A stretch of DNA of 64,000 nt, taken from assembly GCA_004154925.1 (NCBI GenBank), contig QJNS01000052.1, forward strand, positions 248,001-312,000, written 5' to 3'. Of the stretch, positions 24,940-36,249 are shown one piece after another. Made by a program: the position numbers and the translations under genes. Within the stretch, counting starts at the first letter, position 1. Each line of letters begins with the position of its first letter. This stretch comes from Monosporascus cannonballus (lineage: Eukaryota > Ascomycota > Sordariomycetes > Xylariales). Below the pieces are notes generated by a model, which saw only the letters and a program-made list of their open reading frames with translations, ran no database searches and was not told the DNA's origin.

Positions 24940-27900
24940 TTGTACGGACCGTTAGGCAGAAGATAATCTACAGCGACCAACAAACGAAAATACTGTAAGA
25001 TGGCAAAATACGGAACAATTTTTACGTAGGCTATAACAAGCCATTTGGAAAACTCCCAGACGATAAGGCTAGGAATACCCCCCGAATTACCGGCTTTAGA
25101 TCGAATCCCAGAAATTATCGTTATACTGTCGGAGAAAAAACTGGATCGCAAAATTTAAAAAAAGAAAAAACAAATAAGGTTACAAAAGAAATAATAATAT
25201 TTGGTAATTTTTTAAAAAAAAGAAAACCCCCGCCCTTTAAGTTAAATAATATTAACACGGCAAATTACGATAAATTTGCGAAATAAAGCCGTAATAAAGA
25301 ACAATTTAGATTATTATTACTTAATTTGCAGTATAAAGAATTTTTTCGGATAAAATTAACGAAATTTCTTATTAATTTAAAAACCCGTTTTACGTTATTA
25401 ACGGCAAACTTTATTATAAATATAACGAAAATAATATACGTTAATATTTGTTTCGAAAATTCGTACGCTAAATAATAATTGAAATTTTTAATTATAAAAA
25501 AAATAATAACCCGAAATTATTAACGTAATAAAAATTTAAAGCCTAATTAAAAAGTAATATCGGAAATAAAAAAACCCGTAACCTTATTATTTATATTAAA
25601 TTAATAAAATTATAATAACAATTCGAAAAAAAATTTTAACTTTTTTAAATCTATATAAGGTAATAAAAATAAAAAACCTTAACGATTTTCTAAAAAGGGT
25701 AAAGATAATACGATTATTAATTAAATTTATCCTTAAATTATATAGCGAAATTATTAAAAGTATTATACCGGAAACGAAATAAAAACTAATAACGAAAGCG
25801 TAATAACCCAAACTTATCCTAATTACCTTATACGAAACGAATTCGGCCAGGAAAAAGGAAATAAAAAAATAAAAAGGGCTATACCGGCTTACGGCTAAAA
25901 CCAAAATAAGTACGTAACGGCGAACCGTCGGCCCCCCGGCCTTACCGGCCTTACCGTTTTAATTAAAAAAGAAATTAATACGGAATTTATTTCGAATTAA
26001 ATAAAATAACGTAAAAAATTTACAGATTTTTTATAATATTTTTATTACGGAAAAAAAGATATATAAAACCTAATTATCCCGAAATAAAATGTTTCCGGTA
26101 TAAAATGTTTGGATATTAAGTAAAAAGTTATTCGCAAAATAATAATAATATCCTTATTAAAGTAAACGAAATATTATTTAACGCATAAAAAACCTAAATT
26201 ACAAAATAAGGACGTTTAGCTTTTTAGCCCAAATTTAAAATAACAGTACGGTTTCGAATTAAAAAAGTGGGTAACGTATAAGGACTTAATAAAAGGTAAT
26301 AATAATTACGATTTAATATAAAAAAAGTTATTTTTAAAATTAACGGTTTAAGGATTAAAAGAAAAAATAATAATAATAAATATTTTCGTAACAAAAATAT
26401 CGTTAAAAAAATTTAATATATTATTCGAAATAAAAAACGATTAAGAAATAAAACAGAAAATACGAAATAACTTTTACGTCCTAAAAAACCTCCAGGGATA
26501 TAATGTAATTCTGGGGCTTTTTAGGGCAATATTATTAATCCGGATTTAGATATTTAAAAAAAAATCATAATATTTTCGGCTAAAAAAAAGATATTACCTT
26601 AGTTATTACGAAAAAGGAAATATAAAAGGCGGCGAAAAAATCTAAAGGCATGACGGCCTTAATGTTAACGGACGTATTAAAAATACAATATGCAAATAGT
26701 TAAAAAAAAAAGATAAAAAAAGAAAATATATTACCGCGTTCCCGGAGGGCACCGGCGGCAAAATAACTTTTTCCCCTAAATATCAAAATTATTAAAATAT
26801 ATTTAACGTATTTTTTGCAAAAATCCTTTCTTATTATTATTATATAAAGTACCGTATCGACCTCGAAAACGGATAAACACCACTCTAAGGACCAATATAC
26901 CTCTTTTCAGAAAAAAAACAAAAAATATTAAGGGAATACATAATATAAGGTTTCGCCAAAGGATAAATTCGATTTTTTCGCAGTTTAACAAGGGCGCCCG
27001 TCTTATTTGTCCTTAAATTAAAAGGTAAATTACGGCTATGCGTATATTATCGAGAACTTAATAAAATTACCTAAAAAAATAGGACGGCATTACCTTTTAT
27101 TAATAGAATACTAGATAAGCTTTCGAAGGCGGTAATATATATTAAATTAAACTTAAAAATGCATATTACCGGTTACGTATTAAGGAAAGGAATAAATAAA
27201 AAATAATTTTCCGTACGAAATACGTTTATTTTAAATACTTAATAATACCGTTTGGATTTATTAACGTTTTGGCATTCTTTTAAAATTATATTAACCGTAT
27301 GTTAATAAGGTTGGTAAATATTATTTACATAATATACCTAAATAACATTTTTATTTACTTAAAATATAAAATAAAGTATATATAATATATTCGTAACGTT
27401 TTAAAACGTTTTTATTAATAAAACTTTTACGCAAATCCGGCAAAATACGTTTTTTATACGGAAAAAATATCGTTTTTGGGATTTATCGTTAACCTATAAG
27501 ATATTAACATGGACTTAAAAAAAGTTAGGGCGATTTAGAAATGGAAAAAACCTAATAATATCAATAATATCCAGGTTTTTTTAAATTTCACAAAATTTTA
27601 TAAAAAATTTATTAAAAAGTGTTCGAAAATAACGGCCCCTTTAACGGATTTGTTTAAAAAAACCCAGTCGGCGAAAATTAAATTAAAAAGTAATAATTTA
27701 TTAACATTCCGTAAATTAAAGATATTTTTTACGAATATACCGTTATTTCGTTATTTTAATTTACAGTTATTTATTAAGGTAAAAATAAACATTTTAAATT
27801 TCGTTATCGGTATTATGCTTTTATAATTATATAATTACCGATAATACTTAATATTTTTTATATTTCGAAAATTAAAAAAGGCGGAATTACGTTATTAAAC

Positions 27901-30000
27901 CTTAAATATTAAATTATTAGTTATTATATAAGCTTTTAAGCAATAAAAATATTACTTAATTTACGCATAATATATAATATAAATAATTACAAATTATTTA
28001 AACTATAAATATCTAATATTTAAGCTTAAGTTAAATATAAAATAAGTAAAATAATTAAAATAATTAATTAATTTCGATTTCGAAATTTATTATTAGAAAA
28101 GCCGGCAAAATCTCGTAAACGGGCTATTAAAATAACCGGACCTAAAAAACGTTATTACGAAATAACAAGTTAATAAATAAATTTTACCTTAATTTTTAAA
28201 GAAATTTAAAACGGAACCGGAAGAATAATTAGTAATAAGTATTAAAATAACGGAAATTTTTAATTATTAACAGGTTTGTAATTATTTAATAATAATCCAA
28301 AAAAATACGCTTTAATATTAGTTATATTAAGAAATCAAAATAGGTTAAAGAAATTTATTTTAAAATTTATACGGATAACTTAATAAGGGAATAAATTTAT
28401 AAAATCGTTAATATAAAAAAAACGTTATAGTAAAAAAGCTGTTATAAAGCGCATTTGGCAAATAAGTACGGATTTTTTATTACGGTTTAAAAACCGAATT
28501 TATATATCCAAAAATTACCCGTTACGTAAAAAGCTATTACGAAATACTTATAACGACCTAACGGAAAGGCATTAAGAAATTTTCAAAACTTTAAAACGAT
28601 TAAATGCAAGTTATTTTTAGAAAAATTTAAAAAAGGATATAAGAAAATATATGGCGATATGCGCGGTATGCTAACGGTCGAAAGCCAGGTATTATTTACC
28701 GTACAGGGAGTTAGGTTTTTTACTAATACTTATAACCTTTTTTTAAAAATTTTCGGTAAATTTTGTTACCGATTTATTAGATTTATAATTTTGGATAAAA
28801 AAGCGATATAATAACGTTTTAATAATAATAAACCGTTTTATTAAGTACGCCCTTTATATTTTAACGTTTAAAAACTTTATTACGTACGGATTAACGGACC
28901 TTTTTTTCGTTTACGTATTTTTTCGTTTTGGCCTTTTTTAAAAAATCATATTAAATAGGGGTTCGTTATTTATTAGTTGTTTTTAAGTTATTTTATACTA
29001 TTAATTAATAATTTAAAACCGATTAAATATTACGTTTTACTTATAGATAAATAATTAAACGGAACGATAAAACTAAAATTTAAAGCATTATTTGCAAACT
29101 TTTTATAATTTCGAACAGAATAATTAGGCCGAAAAGCTTTTATTAATAAAATAAATATATAATATATTAATATATTTAACTTATAAATAATTATTAATTT
29201 ACGTCCTATATAAGTATTAACCCTGCGGACCCGTTAACCTTATAAAGGAATTAATAAAAATTAATATAATTAAGGTATTTAAAAAAGCAAAAAGGTTATA
29301 AGTAAAAAAAAACGTAACTGGGTTATTAAAGGATAATAATTAGCAGTACATAAAGTAATATAATTTAAGGCGTATATAATAATCGTTTAAAATTAAATAA
29401 TTAATTTTTTTATTAATTAAAAATATTAATTAAAAGTGGCCGTATAAAAAGTTTGTAAATAAATATTTGAAACCTTTTAAAATAAAAAAAGTAATAAGTT
29501 ATTATAATTTAACTTATAAATTAAAAGTTCCAAAAAAATACAGGATTTATAATATATTTTTAATAAAGTTATTAAAATTATTTTACGTTAAAAATGGTAA
29601 GCTACCGGTTAAGTAAAAAATAAAACCGGAAAAAGATAATATATTTAAGATAAAAAAATCCTTAATTATAAAAGATACGGCCGTAATAAGTAATATTTAA
29701 TCCAATAAAAAAGATATAATAACAAGGACGATTTTTAGGAGCCGGCGGATAACGTAAACAAAAGTATTAAACGGGAATACAAAAAAAGCGGCAAAAGCTT
29801 AAGGACGAAATAAAATAAAAATAATAATTTTATTTATTTCGGCAATAAGTTATTAGTTATTAACGAAATTCCGGTAATATGCCAGGCGGGTATTTAAAAA
29901 CTTAAAAAATCAAAAACGACGAAACTATATAATAACTTAATAACAAACCCTTTATTTTTTTATATTTTTATTTTTTTCGTTTTTAAGTAAGAAAATCGAA
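24940..30000 (+). pseudogene. RIP-destroyed gag-pol of element F
   Basis: The Gag region runs from about 24,940 and ends with a zinc knuckle at 26,090-26,131, reading CFRYKMFGY...SY: the first Cys is kept, and the other Cys codons and the His now read Tyr. A protease-like VILGL segment lies near 26,490. RT covers about 26,830-27,450 with GPIYLFSEKK, APVLFV and GKLRLCVYYRELN, and the catalytic segment IYLNNIFIY at about 27,332-27,358 (Asp-to-Asn changes). RNase H is near 27,770-28,000. Integrase covers about 28,400-29,400, with ICAVC, FVTDLLDL and RFIKYALYI readable. No product is expected. Confidence 0.87.
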
Positions 30001-30129
30001 CCCCCGCAAAAAGGCGCCTATAAGATATCGGTATTTTAAGTAATAGCTAATTAACGGTTGCGGTATTATTAATAGTTAATCGTAAGAATATATACGATTT
30101 TACAATAAAGCTTTTAAAAGGTAACTAAC

Positions 30130-30440
30130 CTTTTTTAAATACTTTTAAAGGCGTTAGCGGTATGCTTTTATATAGTTACGAGTTCGATAAGGTAATTAGT
30201 TATATCGTCGACCGCCTTAGCGTTCTTTTTGGCGGCGGCGGCCAGGCGTTCGGCAGTAAGGCGTTTATTTTCCTGCCGTTCTGTTATAACAGCGGCGTTG
30301 GCCTCCGTTTTTTTGGTAATGGGTATAGCGGCGGCAGCCTTTTTACCTTATAAAGCTTTTTTTACGGTTATCTGGGCCGCCTTAATAACTTGTTATACCT
30401 AATTAGTAATAACTTTTTAACGTAATTACGGTTATAACGT
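30130..30440 (-). pseudogene. Antisense Ala/Lys-rich coding-like stretch in element F
   Basis: Between integrase and the 3' LTR the minus strand has an open, GC-richer reading that includes VKKAL, KKTEANAAVITERQENK and ERLAAAAKKNAKAVDD. It has the composition of a charged Ala-rich coiled coil, and flanking stops are TAA/TAG where CAA/CAG is plausible. It is not recognised. It may be an accessory antisense gene of this retroelement family or a fragment of another transposon. The plus-strand 63-codon opening at 30,162-30,353 is its shadow. Confidence 0.35.
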
Positions 30441-30449
30441 TATAAAGAA

Positions 30450-31110
30450 TAAAAATCGGGTAATTTACGCCGGAGGTATTAAAATTAACGGCGTAAGCCT
30501 TTAAAATATTAATAAGTTATTATAAAAAGCTAATAATAATGCAAATAATAAAAAATAACGTGCCGTATAAATTAACGTATAATAATATAAGGTTTACCTT
30601 AGGCTTTATAATAACCGCATTTGTTTAAGGCCGCTAAAAATCTGCATTAACCTTTGAGTTTATTATTAAGCCATTATATTATAATAACCTTTTTTCCAAA
30701 TAAAAGGATATAGGGATTTTATATTTGTCGTTTACGTAAACGGGTGCAGGGCCGGAAAACTACCGATATATGGCGTTAAGGCAGCGGCAGTACGAAACGG
30801 CGCGGAAAGGCATAATATTGCTAGTATTATTATTATTATTGCGGTTATGGTGACGGTAGTAATAATAATAATAATAATAACGTTAAAAAGTAAAAAAAAA
30901 ACAAAAAGGTACAATTTGGCAAAAAACTTATATCAAAATAGCTAATTATTTAAAAAAAAGCAATTTACTTCGTTTTACGTTAAGTTAAAACTTAATTTTA
31001 CGATATTTTTACTTATAGGGGTTATCGTAAGCTACCGGTTACCTTTTTAACCCTTTTCCGGGCCTCCAGTAATGCTCCTAAGAATAGAAGTACAATAGGA
31101 GGGGTAACTT
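30450..31110 (+). other. 3' non-coding part of element F
   Basis: AT-rich sequence between the antisense stretch and the 3' LTR. It contains a run of ATT/TAT trinucleotides near 30,820-30,890 and the polypurine tract at about 31,095-31,110. No gene is visible. Confidence 0.5.
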
Positions 31111-31316
31111 TATCAGGTACCAAGGTGCGACCCTTTTTCCGGGGCCCAGCGCCCCACTAGTATGGCTCCAGTTTGTGTATATATAGGGGGGCTTCGCCCC
31201 CGAATAGTTAGAAAAGGGCAGGCATTAATGGTCATCTATTTACTATCCATACTATGAACTACCTGCTAGGCTGCTTCTTCTGCCTTTCACTCCGTGCTTT
31301 ACCATTTTCCCTGACA
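31111..31316 (+). repeat. 3' LTR of element F
   Basis: 206 bp, starting TATCAGG (G-to-A of TGTCAGG) and ending CCTGACA. It is less mutated than the inner part of the 5' LTR. The TATATATA box and GC hairpin are intact. It is followed by CAGAC. Confidence 0.92.
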
Positions 31317-31321
31317 CAGAC

Positions 31322-32570
31322 TCTGTAGCATCCCCTGAATAAGTTGACCAAGTTAGTCTATGGCAAAGCAAAAAATATGCATATACTGGACCAAGTCTTG
31401 AATTACTGATTTGATAATATGTCAGAAATTAGTCTCGTAGTAAAGAACAGGTAATGGGTCGATTATTCAACTCAAAGATTGCAAAGCAGGGCGTTTTTAA
31501 CTAGTACGAAAACCATTTTGTATCAGATTAATAGGGGTGGCAGTGTTGGCTGTTAATTCTAATACGCAGGAATATTAACTTGAGACATCTACGACTACGC
31601 AGCTGCGTTCTAATAACACATACTGCAACCCAACCTAGAAATCCCTCATGTGCCAATCTGGCATTCTACGGTAGGAAAGTCGTCTTACTACCGCAGGGCC
31701 TGGATCACATCTTTGACATTCCAAGCACGATAACATCTTTAGATATACCATTTGCGTGGATATACCCCCTAGATGATGTTGAGCGGTTAGCGAAAACCCC
31801 TATCGACATCTACAGACTGATCTCAACATCAGCATAATGTAATTATTTCGACTGTGTATTAAGTGTCCCTTGCGACCACGGGTATGGAAGGCTTGCGTGT
31901 TGGGAAACAGTGTCATGCATGTGGAAGGGATGGTAAGGTGGTACTATTCTCAGCATTGACTCTCTTCCAATGTATGACTAGTCGGTATACACCTGCGGCT
32001 GTGAATGACATGACAGTCATGTGCTTCATGCCATCATTTACCTTACCACGGTCTAAGTAGCAGTATGTTCTACCATCACTAGGGGTATCTCATGAAGAGC
32101 TCAATTACCGTCAATGTGGCAGTTTTACAGACATGGAATGATTGCATTTCTAACTGCAGACCTAAACCATGCAGAAAGGAGTCACTCCCGACTCCTTGAC
32201 ACAAATTGATCAAACAATGAACCAAATCTGTGCTTCGCTGTTTAGAACACGCCTCGGAGAAGGAAGTTTCGACGGCGGTGTACGACGGCAATGCCTGAAC
32301 TCCCTGTGCTCCAGCCGGGTTAACGCGTACAGGCCGTCCCTGCCCCCAGACTTCTCCCAGAGGTTTACAACTTGATAGGGAGTGGCCCATGGCAGTATGA
32401 ATTCCTCTGTACAGTCATCTGCCAATGTCCGATCCATATGAAGTGATCGTGCTTCTATGTATGGGCGGCTTCTTTGGGGCTAAACCCCCGAGAAGAACAA
32501 GCCCATACTTATAGAACCGAAGAGGTCTTTTTCCAGGTCCCGCTAGGTGCTAATATGATACCTTCTTTTT
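31322..32570. other. Host-like sequence, possible gene debris
   Basis: Normal-composition DNA between F and the truncated gene at 32,571. Plus-strand 31,580-31,837 is open for 85 codons (with LLPQGLDHIFDIPS) and reads protein-like, but I cannot name it or find splice partners. A strong hairpin sits at about 32,459-32,510. Nothing else is supportable. Confidence 0.4.
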
Positions 32571-33001
32571 CTAAGCCGCCTTTTGCATAAACGAATCAAA
32601 GGTGTAGTTGTACACCCGTGCGAGGCGACGTCCGTACCACCAAGCCACTTTCCACTGAAGCTTCGGTCGAGGATGCGGCTCGTGGAAATTGATCGAGCGA
32701 TCTTCTTCCGGTGGTATAAAATGCCAAACAGAAACACACAGCTTCTGCACGACGAAGTCCATGGATGACATGACATGCAGAAAATCCTGCCAAGGCACGT
32801 CTCCTGGCTGTGAGCCGCCCGGCGTGACTCCAAGCAACAAGCGCATGCATCGATAAGCTCTGGGGTTGAGCTCTATCTTTTTCTGCTCTGTAGGAGCTGC
32901 TATTCTTTCGGGGTAGCGATCTTCCCCCTTTGAAGGTTGGGCCTCGCCTCGTGTCTTGACTTTTGTCTTTGGCGGGGGTGCCGAGTATGAGGCGCTCCGT
33001 T
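32571..33001 (-). pseudogene. 3' fragment of a fungal hypothetical-protein gene, cut at solo LTR G
   Basis: A continuous minus-strand frame of about 142 codons ending at 32,571. Its C-terminal half contains VPWQDFLHVMSSMDF, VWHFIPPEEDRSINFHEPHP and YGRRLARVYN. From memory this matches a common ascomycete C-terminal module found in hypothetical proteins (W-x-DFLHAM...GSVWQF...FHEPHP...GRRL). The function is not known to me. Upstream the frame meets a stop about 17 bp before solo LTR G. Beyond G the sequence is RIP-destroyed, so the 5' part of the gene is probably lost there. Confidence 0.6.
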
Positions 33002-33017
33002 AAGTGTCCTGGCCTAT

Positions 33018-33223
33018 TGTCAGGGAAAATGGTAAAGTACGGAGTGAGGGGCAGAAGAAGCAGCCCAGCGGGTGGTTCATAGTATGGGTAGTGAATAAAT
33101 AATTATTAATACCTGCCCTTTTTTAATTATTCGGGGGCGAAACCCCTTTATATATATATAAACTGGAGCCAAATTAATAAGTCGTTAGGCCCCGGAAAAA
33201 AGGCCGTATTTTAATATTTAATA
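33018..33223 (-). repeat. Solo LTR G (family 2), half RIP-mutated
   Basis: 206 bp, the reverse complement of the F LTR. Flanks are CCTAT (33,013-33,017) and TTTAT (33,224-33,228), a 5-bp duplication if two C-to-T changes are allowed. The left part is normal sequence. From about 33,110 rightwards transitions accumulate, and the far end is almost pure A/T. It marks the edge of the RIP-affected block. Confidence 0.85.
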
Positions 33224-33228
33224 TTTAT

Positions 33229-33486
33229 ATTTAATATATTGTAAAATAAAGATAATTATATTAATTATTAAAATTCTAAATATACTTAAATAATTTTTTC
33301 CGGAAAACCTATAAAATATAAAAAACTTTAGAATTATTATTTTTTAAAATTTAATTTTAATTTAATTAAATTATTATTATTTTTTATGTTGTATATAAGC
33401 TTATTTTCTAATTAATTGAATTATAATATTTTCGAAAAGAAAATAATAATATATAATAATTTTTAATAATTTTTAAATAAATTATA
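33229..33486. other. Hyper-AT segment left of element H
   Basis: About 260 bp of nearly pure A/T with few C or G, even as CpG. It was continuous with 41,908-42,470 before H inserted. No coding potential. It is probably old sequence mutated over several RIP rounds. Confidence 0.6.
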
Positions 33487-33491
33487 ATTAT

Positions 33492-33656
33492 TATAAGGGG
33501 CTGCATACGCAGTAACTAAGGATATGGGCTATAATAAATCTATTAAGAAATCTAGGAAACAGCTAAGAAAATGCGTAAGAGCAGTTAGCTATATATACAG
33601 GAGCCACGGGATTAGCGTTACGCTAATCCTTTTACTAGGGCCCTTAGCCCGTGATA
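33492..33656 (-). repeat. 3' LTR of element H
   Basis: 165 bp, direct repeat of 41,738-41,902. Both copies contain GGGGCTGCATA, CTAAGGATATGGGC, a TATATATA-type box and CCACGGGATTA. Differences between the copies are mostly transitions. Confidence 0.85.
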
Positions 33657-33669
33657 TAACCCCCTCCTC

Positions 33670-34205
33670 TAAATTTAATTTTCGCTTTTTTCCGTTACGC
33701 GGCAAACGTTTACTTGTAATACCCTTTTAGGGACCTTGTTCTAAGGCGGCGATATTCGCAAATCCTAATCCGAAGGGTTTTCCGACGGTTACGGGAAAAT
33801 TACGCCGCGTACTTTACGCCCGTATATCTCTGGCATATTGCGCGCCATTAACTCTATATCCTCGCATTATTTTCCCTAAGGCTTTTTTTTTTTTGCCAGT
33901 TCTTTTAACGCTTCGTAAACGCCGAACTTATTTAGGTTTTTCTAGGTTTTGTTAAACGTCTTTACGGCTGCTTTTTGTTATTTAAGCAGTAACGGAATGT
34001 TTAGAGCTTTATTAATGCCAATATATCGGACGACGAATTTTTCCCCTTTAGGATAATTCCTCCGAAAATGCCCCGTTTCGCTATACCTTAAATAATATTT
34101 TTCCGTTTGTTAACGGCGTTTACGTTAGTAATTAACGGTTAACGTACCGATTTTTATATTTTTTATAATATTGCTTTTCGATTAGAAAATTATTACGTAC
34201 GAATC
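33670..34205 (-). pseudogene. RIP-degraded Gag of element H, zinc-knuckle part
   Basis: On the minus strand a CCHC zinc knuckle lies at 34,053-34,094, reading YLRYSETGHFRRNY: spacing C-x2-C-x4-H-x4-C is exact, with each Cys now Tyr. It is preceded by a basic stretch and followed by KGEKFVVRYIGINKALNI, then a Lys-rich helix-like region (YEALKELAKKKKALGKIM) and a tail ending near the 3' LTR. Two or three in-frame stops interrupt it, consistent with RIP of Gln codons. The N-terminal part would lie in 34,344-34,889 and 41,646-41,737 and is poorly readable. A LINE ORF1 also has such knuckles, but the LTRs and target-site duplication favour LTR-type Gag. Confidence 0.6.
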
Positions 34206-34338
34206 TGTTACGGCTGCACCATACCGTTACACCACCGGGGCTCAAAAGATTGGTGGAATGATCGCAATTGTGGCAATCATCCTGGTGCTTACAGCTATAT
34301 ATATACTGGAGCTTGTACGGTACCCCCAAACCGTAACA
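34206..34338 (+). repeat. Solo LTR J, intact, TSD GAATC
   Basis: 133 bp, TGTTACGG...CCGTAACA, flanked by identical GAATC at 34,201-34,205 and 34,339-34,343. It contains a TATATATA box near 34,296. Base composition is normal, with no RIP-type decay, although it sits inside mutated element H. Its end sequence (TGTTACGG) and TATA context resemble the H LTR, but the bodies differ, so it represents another, probably related, LTR family. Confidence 0.78.
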
Positions 34339-34343
34339 GAATC

Positions 34344-34889
34344 CGCCGGAATGGGAATTATTAGGAACGATATTTCCGAACGGCGAAAAAGCTATGCGAA
34401 CTTTTCCCAAATATTAGGTTACCTTTTGTAATCCAATTATTTTTTTCGTTTCGGCGTTAAAGCCCGAAATTAATAGAAAGATTTTGGCTTTATTCGGCTA
34501 TTCGTTTTTTCCGGCCTAATAAAAAACATTTTCGGATATAAAAACATATTTGGACATTATTTAAATATTATATTAACGTAATTTAATTAAACGTTAACCA
34601 ATTTCTTATTTTTTATTATGTTTTTTTTTAAAAAAAATAACCGTGATATAATTTAAAAAGGCTTAAAAATTCGGCTTTTTTAAAGTTTTCTGTATATACG
34701 GCAAAAACGTTAATTTTTAAAATTAACGGCTAAAAATTCCCTAAATATAAAAAAACTATGTACGATTATCGCCGATCGCCTTTCCGTTAACGAATAATTT
34801 TTTATTTATTTCGAACTTCTAAATGTTATAGTTTTTACGGCTTTATAATTCGCGAATAATTTGTAAAACTTAACGGTACGGTTTTTCGG
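34344..34889. other. Interior of element H, unreadable part
   Basis: AT-rich remnant between solo LTR J and the insertion point of copy E. It should encode the N-terminal Gag of H on the minus strand, but I cannot follow a frame. Confidence 0.4.
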
Positions 34890-34894
34890 TATTT

Positions 34895-35287
34895 TGTAAC
34901 GAGCTATGCGGTTTAACCAATTATTAAACCTTAAGTCGACGGGTTTATGTTAGCAGAAATATCGTAAAAATCTAAGCAATAAATAAAGTAACGTATTACG
35001 TTTCGTAATGCCAAAAATACCTTAGATAATAATATTATATTATAAGCTAAAATTATTTAAATTATGGAATTAATAAATATATATATTTTATTTTTGGCTT
35101 AAACCATTTAACCGGTTTAAGCCTTTAAGCCCTTTAAGCCTTTTAAGCCATTTGCTGGCTTAACCGGCTTAAAGGCGCCAAGCGGTTGAGCCCTTTAAGC
35201 TAATCACGTGATCTTTTTGGCATGGTCGGGTTTGGGTACCCAAGTTTTTCGACCGTTTAGGGAAGCCAAGATCGTTAGATTATAATA
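34895..35287 (-). repeat. 3' LTR of copy E
   Basis: 393 bp, starting TGTAACGAGC, C-type. A polypurine tract (minus strand) follows at 35,288-35,303. Confidence 0.9.
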
Positions 35288-35339
35288 CGATTTTTCCTTT
35301 TCCAGTATTTTTATCCCTAAAAATTATTCCGTTTATTTA

Positions 35340-36005
35340 TTAATTTTAATAAATAATTTTTCCTTTTTTATATTTATTATATCGGGTCGTATTAAAAAAT
35401 CCTATTTTCGTAAACGTATTAACGTTTTTATCTTTGCAGAACATATTATATTATTAAGTTTTATTATGCTTTAAGAAAATTTTTGTTCTCGTTACCGTTC
35501 TGTCGGCGTACCTTATAAGGCGTACCGTAATTCTGGGAAATACGCCCGTTACACGTAATACGGTAATTTTTGCGATTTGTTTGGCTTTTCGGAGTTTAAG
35601 TACAAAAAGCTTTTTAATAAGGAAAATCGTTTAAAACGCGAAAAGAAATAAGCTCGTAAGGCCTTACGTAATATTGTAAATAAATTAAACCGTTTGTAAA
35701 AATAACGGAAATTACTTCGCCGTCGTAGAATTAAAATATTTCGTTATAGTATTTAAGGTATAAAAGTAATGGAAAAATTTAAGCGTTTCGAAAAGGAATA
35801 AAAATAATTGGAGGCCGCCATTACAGCTGTTACGTTAATATAGGCCGTAATCAATTGGTCCGATATTCCGGTTATTAACTGGTTAACCTTTAACTAAAAC
35901 GCGCCCGTTATTATTAGTAAAAATTTTTTAATAGGCGTTAGACGCCAATAAGGTTTTTGGCAGGTTTTTAGGTATTTTCGGAATCCGGGTACCTTTTTTA
36001 CTTAA
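35340..36005 (+). pseudogene. Antisense accessory ORF of copy E, broken
   Basis: Same reading as in copy C at 16,129-16,800, on the strand opposite gag-pol. Readable pieces are GNFCDLFGFSEFKYKKL, NRLKREKK, KALRNIVNKLNRL, RRIKIFRYSI and SDIPVINWLTFN, joined across stops. Divergence from the C copy is mostly conservative, so the region probably coded for a protein before RIP. The role in the element is unknown. Confidence 0.55.
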
Positions 36006-36249
36006 TTAAATACTGGGTAAATCCGTTTTATTTTCGTATATCAAATATTTTTTCTATTTCGTATGCTTATTTGTTTTTTATTTCTATATTGTTTTATGCC
36101 GAATATATTTTAATTATATTTGCTGTTAATTCAAATAAAGAAATATGAAAAATTAAATAAAATTTAACTTTTAATAAAAGTTTTAATTAATAATTACTTT
36201 CTGAGATTTTTTTGGTAATTTTATATAAACCGATATATTTGAAATTAAG

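Larger units (their letters stand above)
24715..31316 (+). mobile_element. Family-2 Ty3/Gypsy retrotransposon F, full length, TSD CAGAC
   Basis: 6,602-bp element with 206-bp LTRs at both ends (24,715-24,920 and 31,111-31,316) and perfect CAGAC duplications at 24,710-24,714 and 31,317-31,321. A polypurine tract containing AGGAGGGG precedes the 3' LTR. The interior is RIP-saturated and holds Gag, protease, RT, RNase H and integrase remnants in Gypsy order, then about 1 kb of 3' sequence with an antisense coding-like stretch. It landed 153 bp downstream of the BTB stop codon. Confidence 0.93.

Noticed and set aside
24936..25151. 71-codon minus-strand ORF at the start of element F
   Set aside because: Antisense to the Gag leader and without a recognisable motif.
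30162..30353. 63-codon Gly-rich plus-strand ORF in element F
   Set aside because: Complement of the Ala/Lys-rich antisense reading, which looks more coding-like.
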